Assembly (NCBI GenBank): GCA_900095095.1
Contig: FMBT01000368.1
Span: forward strand, 140,212-204,211
Direction of reading: 5' to 3'
DNA: 64,000 nucleotides
DNA from: Fragilariopsis cylindrus CCMP1102
Lineage: Eukaryota > Bacillariophyta > Bacillariophyceae > Bacillariales > Bacillariaceae
The notes under the pieces are model-generated. The model worked only from the letters and a program-made list of their open reading frames with translations. It was not told the DNA's origin and did not search any database. Position 1 is the first letter of the stretch. Every line of letters starts with the position of its first letter. This document shows, piece after piece, positions 1 to 11,608 of the stretch. The position numbers and the translations under genes were made by a program.

Positions 1-641
1 AACCGGAATTTTCTATTGAGGACAATCCGGTGTTCAAAGCTTACAAGAAGGATACACTTACTGCCAATCAGCCAAAGGCAAGTCCGCTAACAACAAAGAA
101 ACTCGGTCCATATCCTGGAAACGATCATTTCATAGGAATTTGGAAGGTAATGTCCAATCCGATGGGAGGTGGAGTTGGCAGTAACATCGAAGAAGGGAGT
201 GAAAATCTCCTCCTTCGTGTTGATGGAACCACCGCTGCCGGTCCGACTCTTAACCCAGAGACAAATCAAAAAGCAGCAGGAGGAACATGGAAAATGATCG
301 AACAAGAAAATGGCGATGTGTTACTAAGAATTCGTTTGGTGGTTCCTCCAGAAAAGAATCGCATCGTAGTAATGGAAGGACTTGTGGAGCGGGGATCAGA
401 GTTGGCAATTAAAATGCCATCACGAAATTTTGGTATACCTCAACTCGAAGAGATGGAAAAAGAAGCTGGTAAAAATAAAAAAGATATTCTGACCTGTTCA
501 GGTGAGGCTCGTATAGAGGACGCCATAACGAAAAAGAATATAGTAAGGACAGAAAACTTTTCCCTAATGAAAGTGCAGGGTGTACTAGACCCAAGTGAGT
601 ACACCATTACCGTCCCGAAGACGATTCGTAGATTGGACTAA
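1..641 (+). CDS. Unknown protein, 5' end outside window
   Basis: The reading frame is open from base 3 to the TAA at 639-641, so the visible 212 or so residues are the C-terminal part of a longer protein. I do not recognise the family. The visible part has a compact, hydrophilic, beta-rich look: a FIGIWKV segment, then SENLLLRVDGT, then alternating hydrophobic strands (LLRIRLVVPP, RIVVMEGLVERG), with no membrane segment and no low-complexity run. This would fit a small barrel-like or lipocalin-like fold, but that is only an impression. It faces the next gene tail to tail, with about 220 bases between them. Confidence 0.6.
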   Translation, partial: PEFSIEDNPVFKAYKKDTLTANQPKASPLTTKKLGPYPGNDHFIGIWKVMSNPMGGGVGSNIEEGSENLLLRVDGTTAAGPTLNPETNQKAAGGTWKMIEQENGDVLLRIRLVVPPEKNRIVVMEGLVERGSELAIKMPSRNFGIPQLEEMEKEAGKNKKDILTCSGEARIEDAITKKNIVRTENFSLMKVQGVLDPSEYTITVPKTIRRLD

Positions 642-865
642 CTTATTAAGAAAGCAAGTTGAACCATTTTTGCCACGATTATTAGTAGTATAACTACAAG
701 TACTTAATAGATTGACTGCGTGCAGTAGATTGGAATATTAATAGAACAGACCTTTGTCTACAGTAAAAAATTGAAAATAGTTCAACCTATTGAATAGAAG
801 TGCAAAATAGAGACCAGAGACCAAAAATAATTAATAGACTATGGAATGTTTAAAACAATTAGTTC

Positions 866-2473
866 CTACCTAGTTGGAAGTCGCAATAAAATCGGACCTA
901 GACCCAATGCCAAAGCTGTGGCAGTACTATATCCAAGAATACCAATCAACAAAGCTGGTAGAACTAATTTTTTCCATTCTTTCGCTTGCGCCATTGCAGC
1001 TGCTGTTGTTGGACCACCAACGTTTGCATTGCTTGCCAAATACAATTCTCTTTTGGGAAGTTTAAAAATCCCACGTCCGATAGCCATCAATGTAGCAAAG
1101 TGAATTCCAATTTGGAGGGCCGAGAATGCAAATAATGAGGGAGCCTTTTCAAGCACCATACGTATGGAGCCCGCTGCCCCGGAACAGGCGAAGAACATTT
1201 GTACAAAAATTACACCCAATGCTGTACCAGTTTCACTAAGGGATGAGAAAAACTTGGGAAATGCAGTGGCTGCAATAACAGTTAATGTAGAAATTAGAGG
1301 AAGAGACGATACTCCTGCAGGAAGCAGTACTTTCGTCAAAAAAGTACCAGCTGTGACTAAGCTTGATGCAACTGATAAAGAAATGGCAAGAGTAGGAAGG
1401 GTTATAGAAGATGGTTTGCCATCCTCAACTGCCACTTCTGATATTGTAAATTGCTGTGCCTCGTCATCGTCGTCATCTTTCGGGTTATCTTCGGTATTGG
1501 TTGCTCCGGGGATGGTTGTTTCAGTTACCACAGTTGCAGTTGCCGTTACAGTTGTACTTGTAGTTTCAGTTGTAGTATCATTATCATCCTCACCAGCCTT
1601 TGCAATGGAAAATAAGAATGCAAAGTACAGCGCTACTACCACATTGTCTGCAGCAATTGCTGCTGCCACAGCATCACCTCCAATATTAAGCGTTTCTGCA
1701 ACAGCAACAAAGTTAATTGCTCCACCAATATGTCTTGCGGCTAAGGCACATGCCACTCTCCATCCAACATCACCTCCCAATGATTTCAATGGTATAATTG
1801 GAAATGTAATAATTGTAGCAAACACTGTTGCAAATGCACCAACACCGAAGGCAGTAAGTAATGTTCCAGTATCTTTGATTACCCTCTTCAAATCTGAATC
1901 AAATAACAATAACGGGATAGCTAATGGTACAAAGAATCTATTCACGATGGTATATATAGGTGATTGGAATGGTATGATTCCTATATTTGCAAAGATTAAT
2001 GCAATCGCCATAGTTGCAAGTGGAGCTGATAAGGCCTTCCCAATCATCGTCCGACGTTCTAACGAAGTACCGAATGTAGATAACCATAGTATTAGTGTCA
2101 AAACATAACCGACATTAGAGTGAAGGGTCGTTTTCAATCCTGCAAAAGTAGTAGCGGTAGCAATAGAAGCGGCGGTGCTATAAGATGATTGTAAATGAGT
2201 GGAAGTAGTTGTCATGATATTATGACGATTGGAATAAGGAGAGAATGATGACGACGACGATGAAGCTGGTGACTTGTTATTGTTTTTGTTGTTGTTATAC
2301 CAATGCCGAGAATGTATCATTTTCGATGATGGTCGTGATGACGTAGGTACGGATAGAGGTACCAAGGCTTGTACTACTACTACTGCTCCACCGCGTTGTT
2401 GCTGCGAAAATAAAAACAGTACCAACCATACTGCCATTGAGAAACGAAATTGAAATGCTAATATTGACGTCAT
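866..2473 (-). CDS. DUF819-family multi-pass membrane protein, possibly plastid-targeted
   Basis: About 535 residues starting at the ATG at 2473; the frame runs further upstream without an ATG. After an N-terminal hydrophobic segment and a Ser/Asn-rich linker come roughly ten hydrophobic helices typical of the DUF819 (YjcL-like) family. The most diagnostic block is WRVACALAARHIGGAINFVAVAE, here cited in two parts: CALAARHIGGAINF and the following AIAADNVVVALYF. An acidic Thr-rich loop (residues about 300-350) is inserted between the two halves. The function of the family is not established; plant members are plastid-envelope proteins. The signal-like N-terminus with a VQALVP stretch could be plastid targeting, but no clean ASAF motif is seen. 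Divergent from the RAD54-like gene. Confidence 0.75.
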   Translation of the reverse strand: MTSILAFQFRFSMAVWLVLFLFSQQQRGGAVVVVQALVPLSVPTSSRPSSKMIHSRHWYNNNKNNNKSPASSSSSSFSPYSNRHNIMTTTSTHLQSSYSTAASIATATTFAGLKTTLHSNVGYVLTLILWLSTFGTSLERRTMIGKALSAPLATMAIALIFANIGIIPFQSPIYTIVNRFFVPLAIPLLLFDSDLKRVIKDTGTLLTAFGVGAFATVFATIITFPIIPLKSLGGDVGWRVACALAARHIGGAINFVAVAETLNIGGDAVAAAIAADNVVVALYFAFLFSIAKAGEDDNDTTTETTSTTVTATATVVTETTIPGATNTEDNPKDDDDDEAQQFTISEVAVEDGKPSSITLPTLAISLSVASSLVTAGTFLTKVLLPAGVSSLPLISTLTVIAATAFPKFFSSLSETGTALGVIFVQMFFACSGAAGSIRMVLEKAPSLFAFSALQIGIHFATLMAIGRGIFKLPKRELYLASNANVGGPTTAAAMAQAKEWKKLVLPALLIGILGYSTATALALGLGPILLRLPTR

Positions 2474-2999
2474 AGTATTATAATCGTCGAAAAATAATAT
2501 AGACACAGAACCGATTAGATAAGTAGCCCCTGATGATTTTCAACGCCTATTTGGTATTTCACTCCAGTTATTCTCTGTTTTGATCCTCAATAAGCAGCTA
2601 CAACAAAGGTATATTGTACGACGATATGAATACTGTTTTTATGTATTTATAAACTGTACTGTAGTCCAATATTATTAGTCCTGCTGCTGCTTCCTGCTTG
2701 TAATTTGTGATGTTTTTTCAAAGATCCTTTTTTATTTTTTAGGATTCTCGAGAAAATGCCAATCGATTGCATGATCACGAATGGTTATTCTGTGCGCTTG
2801 CTTGTCGCGCGAAATTCAGTCACGAGCAAGATTGAAATTCGCGCCAAATAAATTTCATTCAAAAGAATAGAGTACAGTACTAGTACTTCGAGACGATCGA
2901 TTCATTCATCGATTCATTGACGACGATGAAATAGTGTATTGAATTAGGAACGAATGAATCAACATCGGAACAATGATTATACGATTTGGTATATTTATT

Positions 3000-3034
<35 letters not shown>

Positions 3035-3111
3035 TATAAGAACCATAACACTATATCTCTAGAAGTAATAAATACAAAATTATAGTAGAACGAGGTAGTA
3101 TTTTGACAATC
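2474..3111. promoter_or_regulatory. Divergent intergenic region with GA microsatellite
   Basis: This 638-base spacer separates the starts of two divergently oriented genes, so it must hold both promoters. It contains a pure GA run at about 3004-3030 just upstream of the RAD54-like ATG, and several copies of the TACAGTA/TACTGTA heptamer that recurs in spacers of this window (about 2652 and 2868-2880). No coding potential is seen. Promoter function is inferred from position only. Confidence 0.45.
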
Positions 3112-6100
3112 ATGATGAAGACGACGGCGACGAAGATCGATGAAAGTGGAAGTGGGAATAATAACAATGATATTTGTAGTAACACTACGGATCGGTATAC
3201 GTATACAGTCCTTTACTACAAACGAAAGAATAAAGTACACAAATCAAAGGGTGTTTCAAAATTAGACGGGACATTGATGATTGCTGGTGTTGGTGTTAGC
3301 TGTAGTGTCACCCTTACATCGGATGATACTGATGAGGTCATTTATCGTGGAGGGTTTCGCGGTGGTACCGACCGAGAAAAGGAAGGGAAGATTCCAAATA
3401 TCTTTGATGTTGATGAGATTATTACAGTTGGAGGGTACGAGGTAGAAATCCTCTCCTGTGATGATAATAGTAATACTTATACAAGTAGTAACGTCAATAA
3501 TAATAGTAATAATAATAACAATAATGGCAGTAGCAGCAGCAGTAATGTCAGCAATCGCAGTAACATCATCAAAACCAACAACAAATTGAAAACAGCGAGT
3601 TCTTTGTTATTATCGAGCAACCGAACGACGAAAAATCGAAATTTACCTGGTGGAAGAGGTAGTAATAACACCAAAAGAAATCGACATCGCGTGGTTGGAG
3701 GAATCATCTCCCGTTCGTCCAAGACAATAACGGGAAGTACTTCCTCCTGCACTACTAGTAGTGGTGTCAAGCGATCACTACTAGGTAAACCTTTGCTAGG
3801 TAATAGAAAGCCACCCGCGCAACCTAAGAAGACGTCGATGTCGACGAAGCACGATGATGATAGCAACGACGATGAAGATGAAGAAGATAACGACAATAAC
3901 AATAAATGCACCTACTCGGCATCCTCCATGGCAAAGGAAAATAATATTGGTGGTAGTACGTTCGGTGGAACTAATACTTCAAAATCGTCACTATTGAATA
4001 GACGTAAGACCACAGGACTTCTTCGCTTCAAGAAACCTATGCGTTTCAAAAGCACGTCGACAACAATCGGTAAAACGAATAAAAATGCTACTACTACTAC
4101 TAACAATTTTAACAATAATTCTAAAAAGAAGATGGATGAAAAAGAAATAGTTTGTTTCTTTCCTGGAGCTATCGGTAATCCCATTGTTCCACATTCAATT
4201 AGGAATGTTTTAAGGCCACACCAAATTGAAGGTGTTGTATTTTTATGGAATTGTCTTACTGGACATGGCAATGTATCAAAAGTTTCACCACACGTTTCTT
4301 ATACTACCGAAACAACCGATGAAGATACTAGTATCAAGGGGTGTATTCTATGCGATGGTACGTTTTATACGCCTGGTGTATTTTTTTGGTATCCTGTTAC
4401 ACCCTTATTCGCTCACTCTCTTACTCCTCTCTCTCAATTTGAATGATGCTGTTTGTGAAATATGAATAACGGTTGCTTGGACTGATAGAAATGGGTTTGG
4501 GAAAGACATGCATGACAATTGCGACGATTTCGGCGCTTCATCGACAGAAAAGAGATAGTGTAAGCGAGTAGCAATAGCAATAATTTAATGTATATGTAGT
4601 AAATATTGTGGTGAATTGCGAAACATAAAAGCATGTCGTTGTGATCCATCACCATAAAGTATATTGTTTCTCACCATTATCATCTGGTTGCTCATTCAAT
4701 CTCTTTCTCTCTCTATATGTATATATGCATGTATATATATATATATATATATATATATTATCAGAGGTTTGTGGTAGTATGTCCCTCTTCACTGGTCAAA
4801 AACTGGGCACAGGAATTTGATAAGTGGTTAGGAAATGTGGGTCTTCCAAAACGAGTGGTAGTCAAAAAGGGCGGCGAAGCAGGACTTCGACAAATAAAGT
4901 CCTTCAATACAGTCAAACCAAATAACACCTCTGAGGTCCTTATCATTTCTTACGACTTGTTTCGAATGAATGCAACAGTCCTTGAAAATGTAAAAAATAT
5001 GGCACTTCTGGTGATCGACGAAGGTCATCGGCTGAAGAACACGAAAGGGTCCTTGACGATGACCGCACTCAAATCCCTACCGTGTGAAGCTAGATTAATT
5101 ATTACCGCAACACCAGTTCAGAATAATTTAGGTGATATGTACACACTCGTGAACTTTGTTTGTCCAGGTGTATTAGGGGATCTCACGACCTTTCGACGCG
5201 AGTACGAACGGCCGATCACGGCAGTCTCGAACGATCGCAACTGCAATGCTGATAAAAAGAGACAAGGGAAAGAAAGTTCTCGAATATTGGATGGGATTCT
5301 CAAATCTCTTATGTTACGACGTCTCCAAAAGGACGTATTGAATAAAGTCTTACCACCTCGTCACACGTTTTTACTCTTTTGTCAACCTACATTTAGTCAA
5401 CGAGAATTTTACAAGACCATCGCGACGAACCAAAGCTCGAAAAGTTCGGGAGGTCAGTCTCCTGATGCACTACAAGCACTCATTGGACTTCGGAAGATAT
5501 GTACACATCCAAATCTTCTTAAACAAACCGATGTTGTCCCTGGTGGCAAGAAGACCTATGTTGAACAAAACAATAATTTTGAATCATCGGGAAAGCTAAT
5601 AGTATTAAACGCTCTAATACAAGAGATTAGAAAGGAGGAACCCACGGACAAAATCGTATAGTATCCAATTTTACGAGCACGTTGACTGTAATTGAAGATG
5701 CTATACTCAAGCCTAACAAATTGAATTTTCTTCGATTAGATGGTTCCATTAGTAGTGCTGATAGACAGCCACTGGTTGATACCTTCAATCGGACTAATGC
5801 CGATATGAATTTTGCACTCACATTGAGTTCAAAAGCTGGTGGCGTGGGTCTTAATATCATTGGTATGTTTTGTTCTAAAATGATACCAGATAAAAGTGTG
5901 TCGATTGCGTGTGTATGTGTGTGTGTGTGAGTGTGAGTGTGTCTCATTTTTGAAGCTACACTAAACATTGATGTTCCTGTTATTTCTTTCGTTGCAGGGG
6001 CTAATCGACTCGTCATGGTCGATCCTGACTGGAATCCAGCAACAGATATCCAGGCGATGGCAAGAATCTACAGACCGGGTCAAAAGAAGTCGTGTTTCAT

Positions 6101-6794
6101 ATATCGATGCTTTACATCAGGTAAGACAACAAAATTGAATACAGGTAATGCAAGTGTCCAATAGTTAAGGTAAACGAAAACAACAAAATCTAACTCTTCT
6201 TTTGTCAGGTACGATCGAGGAAGTCATTTTACAAAGGCAAATACAAAAGGGAACGCTTGCGAACATGACAGTGGATAGTGCTCAGAAAATCGGACAGCGT
6301 TTGAACGCTGAAGAGCTCAAGGAGTGCTTCACCCTCAAGGAGATATGTGTTTGCGATACCAGAAATAAGGTTGGGAAGAAGTGGCCTGATTACAGTAAGT
6401 GATACGTTGTTTTAAAATACTTAATCAAATTTCAAAATCGATGATTTCTAACAGTAAAAAAAACGATGTTTATTTCCAGACGGAGAAGAGTCTTTACTCT
6501 CTCAAGGCTGCTCTGATCAAGCGTTGTTAGCAGTTGCAGCAAATAATGACAGTGAAAATCCCTCGCTTGCTTTCGTGCACATTATGGAAGAGGATGGGGA
6601 CGAAAAAGAATGCCATGGTGACAAAGGAGAAGAAGTTGGAATAGTGATGAAGACGACGATAATGACAATGATGACGAGGAATTCGAAATGGAAGATGATG
6701 ATGATGACGATGACGATGACAATGGGATCGACACCACAAAGCAGATAGCGTAGGCGAAGAAGCTAGCAGTGATGAAGAATTTGAGTTCGAATGA
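3112..6794 (+). CDS. RAD54: RAD54-like SNF2-family DNA translocase
   Basis: Exons read as 3112-4357, 4489-4559, 4765-5862, about 5998-6120, 6209-6394 and 6480-6794. The N-terminal 330 residues are Asn/Ser-rich and basic. The ATPase core follows: [14 protein letters not shown], Walker A DEMGLGKT built across the first intron, [12 protein letters not shown], DExH box [12 protein letters not shown], motif [13 protein letters not shown]. The C-terminal RecA lobe has [37 protein letters not shown] and [10 protein letters not shown]. It ends in an acidic tail, best read as finishing SSDEEFEFE at 6794. Homologues act with Rad51 in recombination repair. The frame breaks by -1 at about 5658, is one base out at the 5998 splice, and shifts again in the acidic microsatellite at about 6630-6750. 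The domain order is otherwise intact. Confidence 0.85.
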
Positions 6795-6949
6795 AACACC
6801 CCGCTGACAAACATTATTCAATAGTTTACCTTATTATAGTAAAATTGTAGTGCTTTCCGCTAGAAAAAATAATATTCTAAATTTATAGATTTCAATACAT
6901 ACAGTACAGTAACTTCATCCCGAGCATATATTATATTGTCATTAGCTAG

Positions 6950-8766
6950 CTACTTAACATTATATATTTTTCTCTTTTTCTCTTTAAGTTTGTCCGCAGC
7001 CTGTTTTCGCAGTTGGGTTATCTGCTTTGCCCAATCCGGAACTGGACTGATTTGTACATCTTTTGGCCACGAAATAGGAGGAATTTGTTGTGGTTCCTCA
7101 ACGGGTAGAATTCGGTAAAGGTTAGGATCGATCACTTGAGCAACCTTACGGATATACAATGCGCCCGACAATCGGATATCATTTAGATCATATGTGCTAA
7201 ATTTATTGTTGTAAAGAAAAAGAAATATGTTAGAGCAGAAGTTGTGTTTTCACTTTTTTCTTTTCTTTTCCTAGTCAAAATATAAATAGCGACAGAAGCT
7301 ATATTTACAAGATCAAATTCGTCAACAGAATAAAATACAAAGGTGTTCTTTATAAAGTACGTACCCCAAAAAATAGGGTCCCCATGGACGTGGCTTTTCC
7401 ACCCCAGTAGAGTCAGGAACTTCATATCTTTGTTCTGTTGGAAAGTACCCGTTCGATGATGGGACGTGTTCATCCATGCGTTCGTAACGAATAGCGTACA
7501 TGGAAACATCCTCATCTTCGTTCGCGGTTTGAAGGAACATATCTTTGTCAATTTTTGGTATCGTTTCGGGAAAATATCGCATCAATATCGACGTAAAAAA
7601 TGTTTCATCAGACATTAATTTTCCGGTTTCAATTAACCAATCCCGAAAGCGACTACTCAAACTATCCGGTCGTGCTAATTGTCGAACAATAAATTCACAA
7701 TATTCAGGTGTCAAGGACATCCATTGACTACCAAAGTAGATGTCAACCTCTATATCATGATGTATCACCCCTTCATCATCAACATATTCTAATTGAGTAG
7801 CGGGTTGGTGAGAATAATGTGATCGTTTATGCCATTTTTTTGGAAAATCCATTAATGATGTCGGAACCAATCCTGTTTCACACGCTGACGAAGTAATGAA
7901 GTTGATCCCTCGTAATGGGCCACCAAATAATCGGGCTATTCGATTCTGGGTATATACTGGGAGTGTATCTCCACTAAGATTAATGTAAACATCAAATTTT
8001 CCTGCGTATTCCGTTACGGCCTTTTCCATACTCCATAACGTTGGTAAGTTCATTGACCATGATCCCCATACACAATCATGGACAGATGCAACTTCAATAC
8101 GACTACCGCAGGACATGCTTCGATTTCTTTGTGAAGAGGTGAATTGTAGTAGGATTTCATACCGAATTTAACATCGATGTGAAAGACAATAATATTTCGA
8201 GCATCTCGGATTGCACGAAAGAGGTATAAAGCATCATTCAGAGTGCGATTATTATGAATGCTAACCAGATAGAATATACGACCCGCACAGGCATTATTGT
8301 TGTTGTTGTCGTTGTTTTTACTATTACTGTTGGGACAGGTAAACAAAGAATTTCGACCGGAAGAAGTTGAAGATAGAGAATCAATAGTGGATGATAAAGA
8401 GTGGCAACTACAGGAATGATTTAAATATAAATCATCTTGAGGCAGCGGTCCAGCTAATAACTGCGCACCCATTGGCAAACCAACGATCTGGACTTCTCGT
8501 TCGGTATGGGTAACAGTACCATTGGTACTAGCAAGTTTGTCGGTGCTGCTGTTATCACTGTTATTGTCGTCCTTGATAATGTTACTACTGGAAGTGGGAG
8601 ACCAAAGTAAAATTGAAACCCAAACGAATAAGAAACCCAATACTTTTCCTCGGCATTGACTGTCACCTCGCCCAGAACGACGATATCCAGTTTTGTGGCG
8701 AGTACACTGGTATACCATCGTCGACGAAAGAAAGATAGAGCATATAATAGCTGCAAGTTGTGTCAT
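6950..8766 (-). CDS. GT14-family glycosyltransferase (core-2/I-branching or xylosyltransferase-like)
   Basis: Two exons, 8766-7365 and 7196-6950, with a 168-base GT-AG intron give about 549 residues once one frame break near 8110 is allowed. The N-terminus has a short hydrophobic anchor, then a Ser/Asn-rich stem, as in type II Golgi enzymes. The catalytic part shows the GT14 pattern: IFYLVSIHNNRTLND, IVFHIDVKF, the VASVHDCVWGSWSMN block, FDVYINLSGDTLPV, and later YFGSQWMSLTPEYCEF and SDETFFTSIL, where family members place acidic catalytic and donor-binding residues. Likely Golgi transfer of a sugar from a UDP donor to protein or polysaccharide. The acceptor cannot be told. The -1 break joins EIEACP to CGSRIEVASVHDC, an uninterrupted family motif, so I read it as one missing base. 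Confidence 0.75.
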
Positions 8767-9043
8767 ATGTCATTGTTCATTGTTCATTGTTCCATTTTCC
8801 ATTGTTCGTTTTTCCTGAAAAAAATTCCAGTCTTGGATGATCTTGAGTTAGTGAATCAAAAGAAAGCAATATACAGTACTTCTAAAAGTATTACTAGGTT
8901 TTATGTATAAAAATTATTATATATCTATTATTGATAAAGTAATAATGGAGATACGGCAGAATAAAGAAAGAAGATAGATAATGTTTCTACTTAAAATGGA
9001 ATAACTCAGCCAGGGTTTAACTATACTGACTGCACCGGTGCTA

Positions 9044-9738
9044 CTAGAAATCGGGAGTGTAACAAAAATGCGTACAGTCATCATTAGATGCATGAAGAGA
9101 TGATAAGTTGGAAGAGAAATTCCAAGAAGGAAGGAAATTAAGTTCACCTACTTCTACTACTTTCCTTGCTCTTCGCAAATTATTATGTGACAAAGAAGAA
9201 GAAAGTAGTAGGGAATTTCCAGCGGGATCTACAACCGAATAGTTTTGTGACCGTGTCGCTTTGGATACAATACTATTTCTCACATCATAATCTGAATGCA
9301 AGTTCTATTATGGTGTCCAATGTACTGTTGGTAGTCTCCAAATGATACTGACCCTATACAACAACAACTGGCAGCATCATAATTTTCAATAGCTTCCGGT
9401 TGGCACAATTTGGGACTATGACAAATTCTGTCGTCTGAAATTTTTCCCCATTGGTCACGGAGATGATCATCATTAAGTTGACTAATCACTTGAATGTCAT
9501 CAGGAGTAACATCCAACATCGTTAAACGCATCTGGTCAGGAATATTAGTATCAATAATGCCGGTACTTGCACCTGTAATAGTCTGGTTGTTGTGCCTTAT
9601 TGTTGGGTGGTGCATCGTCTCGTCATTAATAGTTGCATTCTCGTCAACAGTCAGACTTTGATGACTGGTCTGATTTTGATTTTGACTTTCGTATTTAAGA
9701 TTTACCCCACCGCTGAAGAATGATTTGAGCTTATTCAT
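9044..9738 (-). CDS. Hypothetical protein with one apparent frame break
   Basis: The first 145 or so residues begin at the ATG at 9738 (MNKLKSFFSGG) and run to about 9300, where the frame stops but continues one base out as LHSDYDVRNS and on to the stop at 9044. No family is recognised. The region around residues 75-100 (DVTPDDIQVISQLNDDHLRDQWG) is the best-behaved protein-like stretch. A CCC cluster follows, then a Ser/Asn-rich tail. No signal peptide or membrane helix is evident. It is divergent from the PSAT gene region and lies downstream of nothing related. Confidence is limited because length and frame depend on the break. Confidence 0.4.
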
Positions 9739-9900
9739 TCTAGATATATTGAAAAAAAAATGATTGCACAGATCAGAAATACAAAACCCTTTCGGAAATG
9801 TTTACAGTTGCTCGCAACTGCAACTTCATCTTCATGGTGGCTGCCGTTGTTAGATGTAAGTAGTAATGTGATCACTCTTCGACTACCAACTATTACAGCC

Positions 9901-9988
9901 TACTTCCTCTGTGCAACAGAAAGTGTCTGTCGCGTAAATTGCTATCGCGCTTATCCCCGTGAACACTATCCGTTGCACGGAGGAAGTA
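9901..9988. repeat. MITE-like 88-bp inverted-repeat element
   Basis: The left end reads TACTTCCTCTGTGCAACAGA and the right end, reverse-complemented, reads TACTTCCTCCGTGCAACGGA; the similarity continues through AGTGT, with 3 mismatches in the first 25 bases. TA dinucleotides sit at both outer ends. This is the shape of a Tc1/mariner-type MITE with a TA target. A single related end lies at 38787-38811. No coding capacity. Confidence 0.5.
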
Positions 9989-10051
9989 GTGACAAATACT
10001 GACGTGAGCAAGGTAATAAAAATACACGCTATTTCGCTATTTGCGTTTGTC

Positions 10052-11314
10052 TCAACTCTTCTGTTTGCACTTCATAAATTGATCCATGAATGTAGCAAGT
10101 TTAACAGTGTTTTCAACAGAAACTCCATTGTAGAGACTAGCCCTGAGTTTTCCAACACCAAAAGGAGTCTTTGTTCTTAGTCCCACAATTCCTTGTTCCC
10201 ACCCCTTGATAACGAATTCCTTGGTCAGTTCTTGATCGCCACCGCATATATCAAATGGAACATTCATTCTGCTGCGAATAGACTTATCTTGGAGTGGGGT
10301 ACAGAAGAACCCATTGGAGTTTTCAATGAGATCGTAAATCATGGAAGATTTCGCAATTGACCTTGTTTCCATTTCTTCCACGCCACCCTGCTGAAGAATC
10401 CACTTCATGACGATACCAACTACTTCAACATTAAAGGTGGCGATAGTATTCCACAAGTTCTCTCCCTCTACATTAGTCTTGTAGCAGAAAACTCCTGGAC
10501 AGATATTCTGTTGATTTCCAATCAAATCTTTTCGGATCACAACCATGGTGAGACCAGGATGTCCAATGTTTTTGGAAGCGCAAGCGTAAAGCAATCCAAC
10601 ATTTGACTCTACCCAATCAATAGACTTGGTAGAAAAATCAGAGGACGCATCGATGACTAGTGGCGGAGAATCAGGTCCCAGCTTGGGAAGTCGGTGCATC
10701 TCGATTCCATTCACAGTTTCATTCGAACATAAATAGATATACTTCGAATCTTTATCAATGTTGTCTAGACTAGGATTGCTGGTGAAACTTCCATCCTTGT
10801 TCTGGCTGGACACAACAATAGGAGTGGCATACTTGGATGCTTCCTCAGCTGCGCGCTGAGACCAGGTTCCATTAACGAGATATGTTGCCTTATCTTCTTT
10901 GCTTGTACATAGATTCATGGGCGCAGCGGCGAATTGTCCATGACCACCTCCATGCATGAAAAGAACTTCATAATTATCTGGAATGTGCATTACTTCACGT
11001 GCTAATTTGGTTGTTTCCTCAAGTATAGATATAAATTCAGGCGAACGATGAGAGAGATACATGGAGCACATACGTTCACTATCAAATAGTTTCTTGACTT
11101 CTGCTTCAACTGCAGCAGGAAGGTTGGTAGGCCCAGGGCTGAAATTCATAGGAGAAACTCCAGGTGGTGGAACCAGAGATCCGTTCATAGCGGGATGATC
11201 ATCGCTGTACTTGACATTGAGCGGAGTGGTGGGGTCCATGGTAGCGTAATTTGTATTTGTGATTTGATTATTGTGCTCTAGTGCTTGGCAAGGACACAAA
11301 GTAATGAACGACAT
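10052..11314 (-). CDS. serC: Phosphoserine aminotransferase
   Basis: Catalyses the PLP-dependent transamination of 3-phosphohydroxypyruvate with glutamate, the second step of serine synthesis. The 420-residue frame carries the SerC class V aminotransferase signature set: MNFSPGPTNLP at the start of the fold, YLSHRSPEF, MHGGGHGQFAAAPMNL, the PLP-lysine region ASKNIGHPGLTMVVIRKDL and the C-terminal WEQGIVGLRTKTPFGVGKLRASLYN. Family length is about 360, so the first 55 or so residues are extra. An internal ATG at 11239 (MDPTTPLN) would shorten this. No clear signal or plastid-targeting sequence is seen, which suggests the cytosol. No intron is needed. Confidence 0.93.
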   Translation of the reverse strand: MSFITLCPCQALEHNNQITNTNYATMDPTTPLNVKYSDDHPAMNGSLVPPPGVSPMNFSPGPTNLPAAVEAEVKKLFDSERMCSMYLSHRSPEFISILEETTKLAREVMHIPDNYEVLFMHGGGHGQFAAAPMNLCTSKEDKATYLVNGTWSQRAAEEASKYATPIVVSSQNKDGSFTSNPSLDNIDKDSKYIYLCSNETVNGIEMHRLPKLGPDSPPLVIDASSDFSTKSIDWVESNVGLLYACASKNIGHPGLTMVVIRKDLIGNQQNICPGVFCYKTNVEGENLWNTIATFNVEVVGIVMKWILQQGGVEEMETRSIAKSSMIYDLIENSNGFFCTPLQDKSIRSRMNVPFDICGGDQELTKEFVIKGWEQGIVGLRTKTPFGVGKLRASLYNGVSVENTVKLATFMDQFMKCKQKS

Positions 11315-11608
11315 GTCAATCTTCTAAATTTGGATTGGATTCATGATTCGGATTCCGATTCATTCTTATTTTTCTGCTGGACCATCCGGCTTTGTGGTGG
11401 ACTAAGCGCTAACTCTGTCCAACTGATAAAATCAATATCTTTTAGTCGATGTCACACAATTTTTAAAATTGTTTACAACTTTTACTTTTTACTGCATGTC
11501 TGTTCACCTTTTGTTTAAAAGTCTACTAGTAATATCATATCCTTGACGATCGATATTCTTACTTGCTTTATTATATAAATTATTCCAACGAAATTAGGGC
11601 GATATACG

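Noticed and set aside
1164-2108. Long open frame on the plus strand opposite the DUF819 gene
   Set aside because: It is antisense to a well-supported membrane-protein gene and its Ser/Val-rich product is a mirror of the hydrophobic codons.
3477-3911. Leu/Ser-rich minus-strand frame
   Set aside because: Complement of Asn/Ser/Asp trinucleotide repeats in the RAD54-like N-terminus; same explanation for minus-strand frames at 29910-30338 and 51592-52449.
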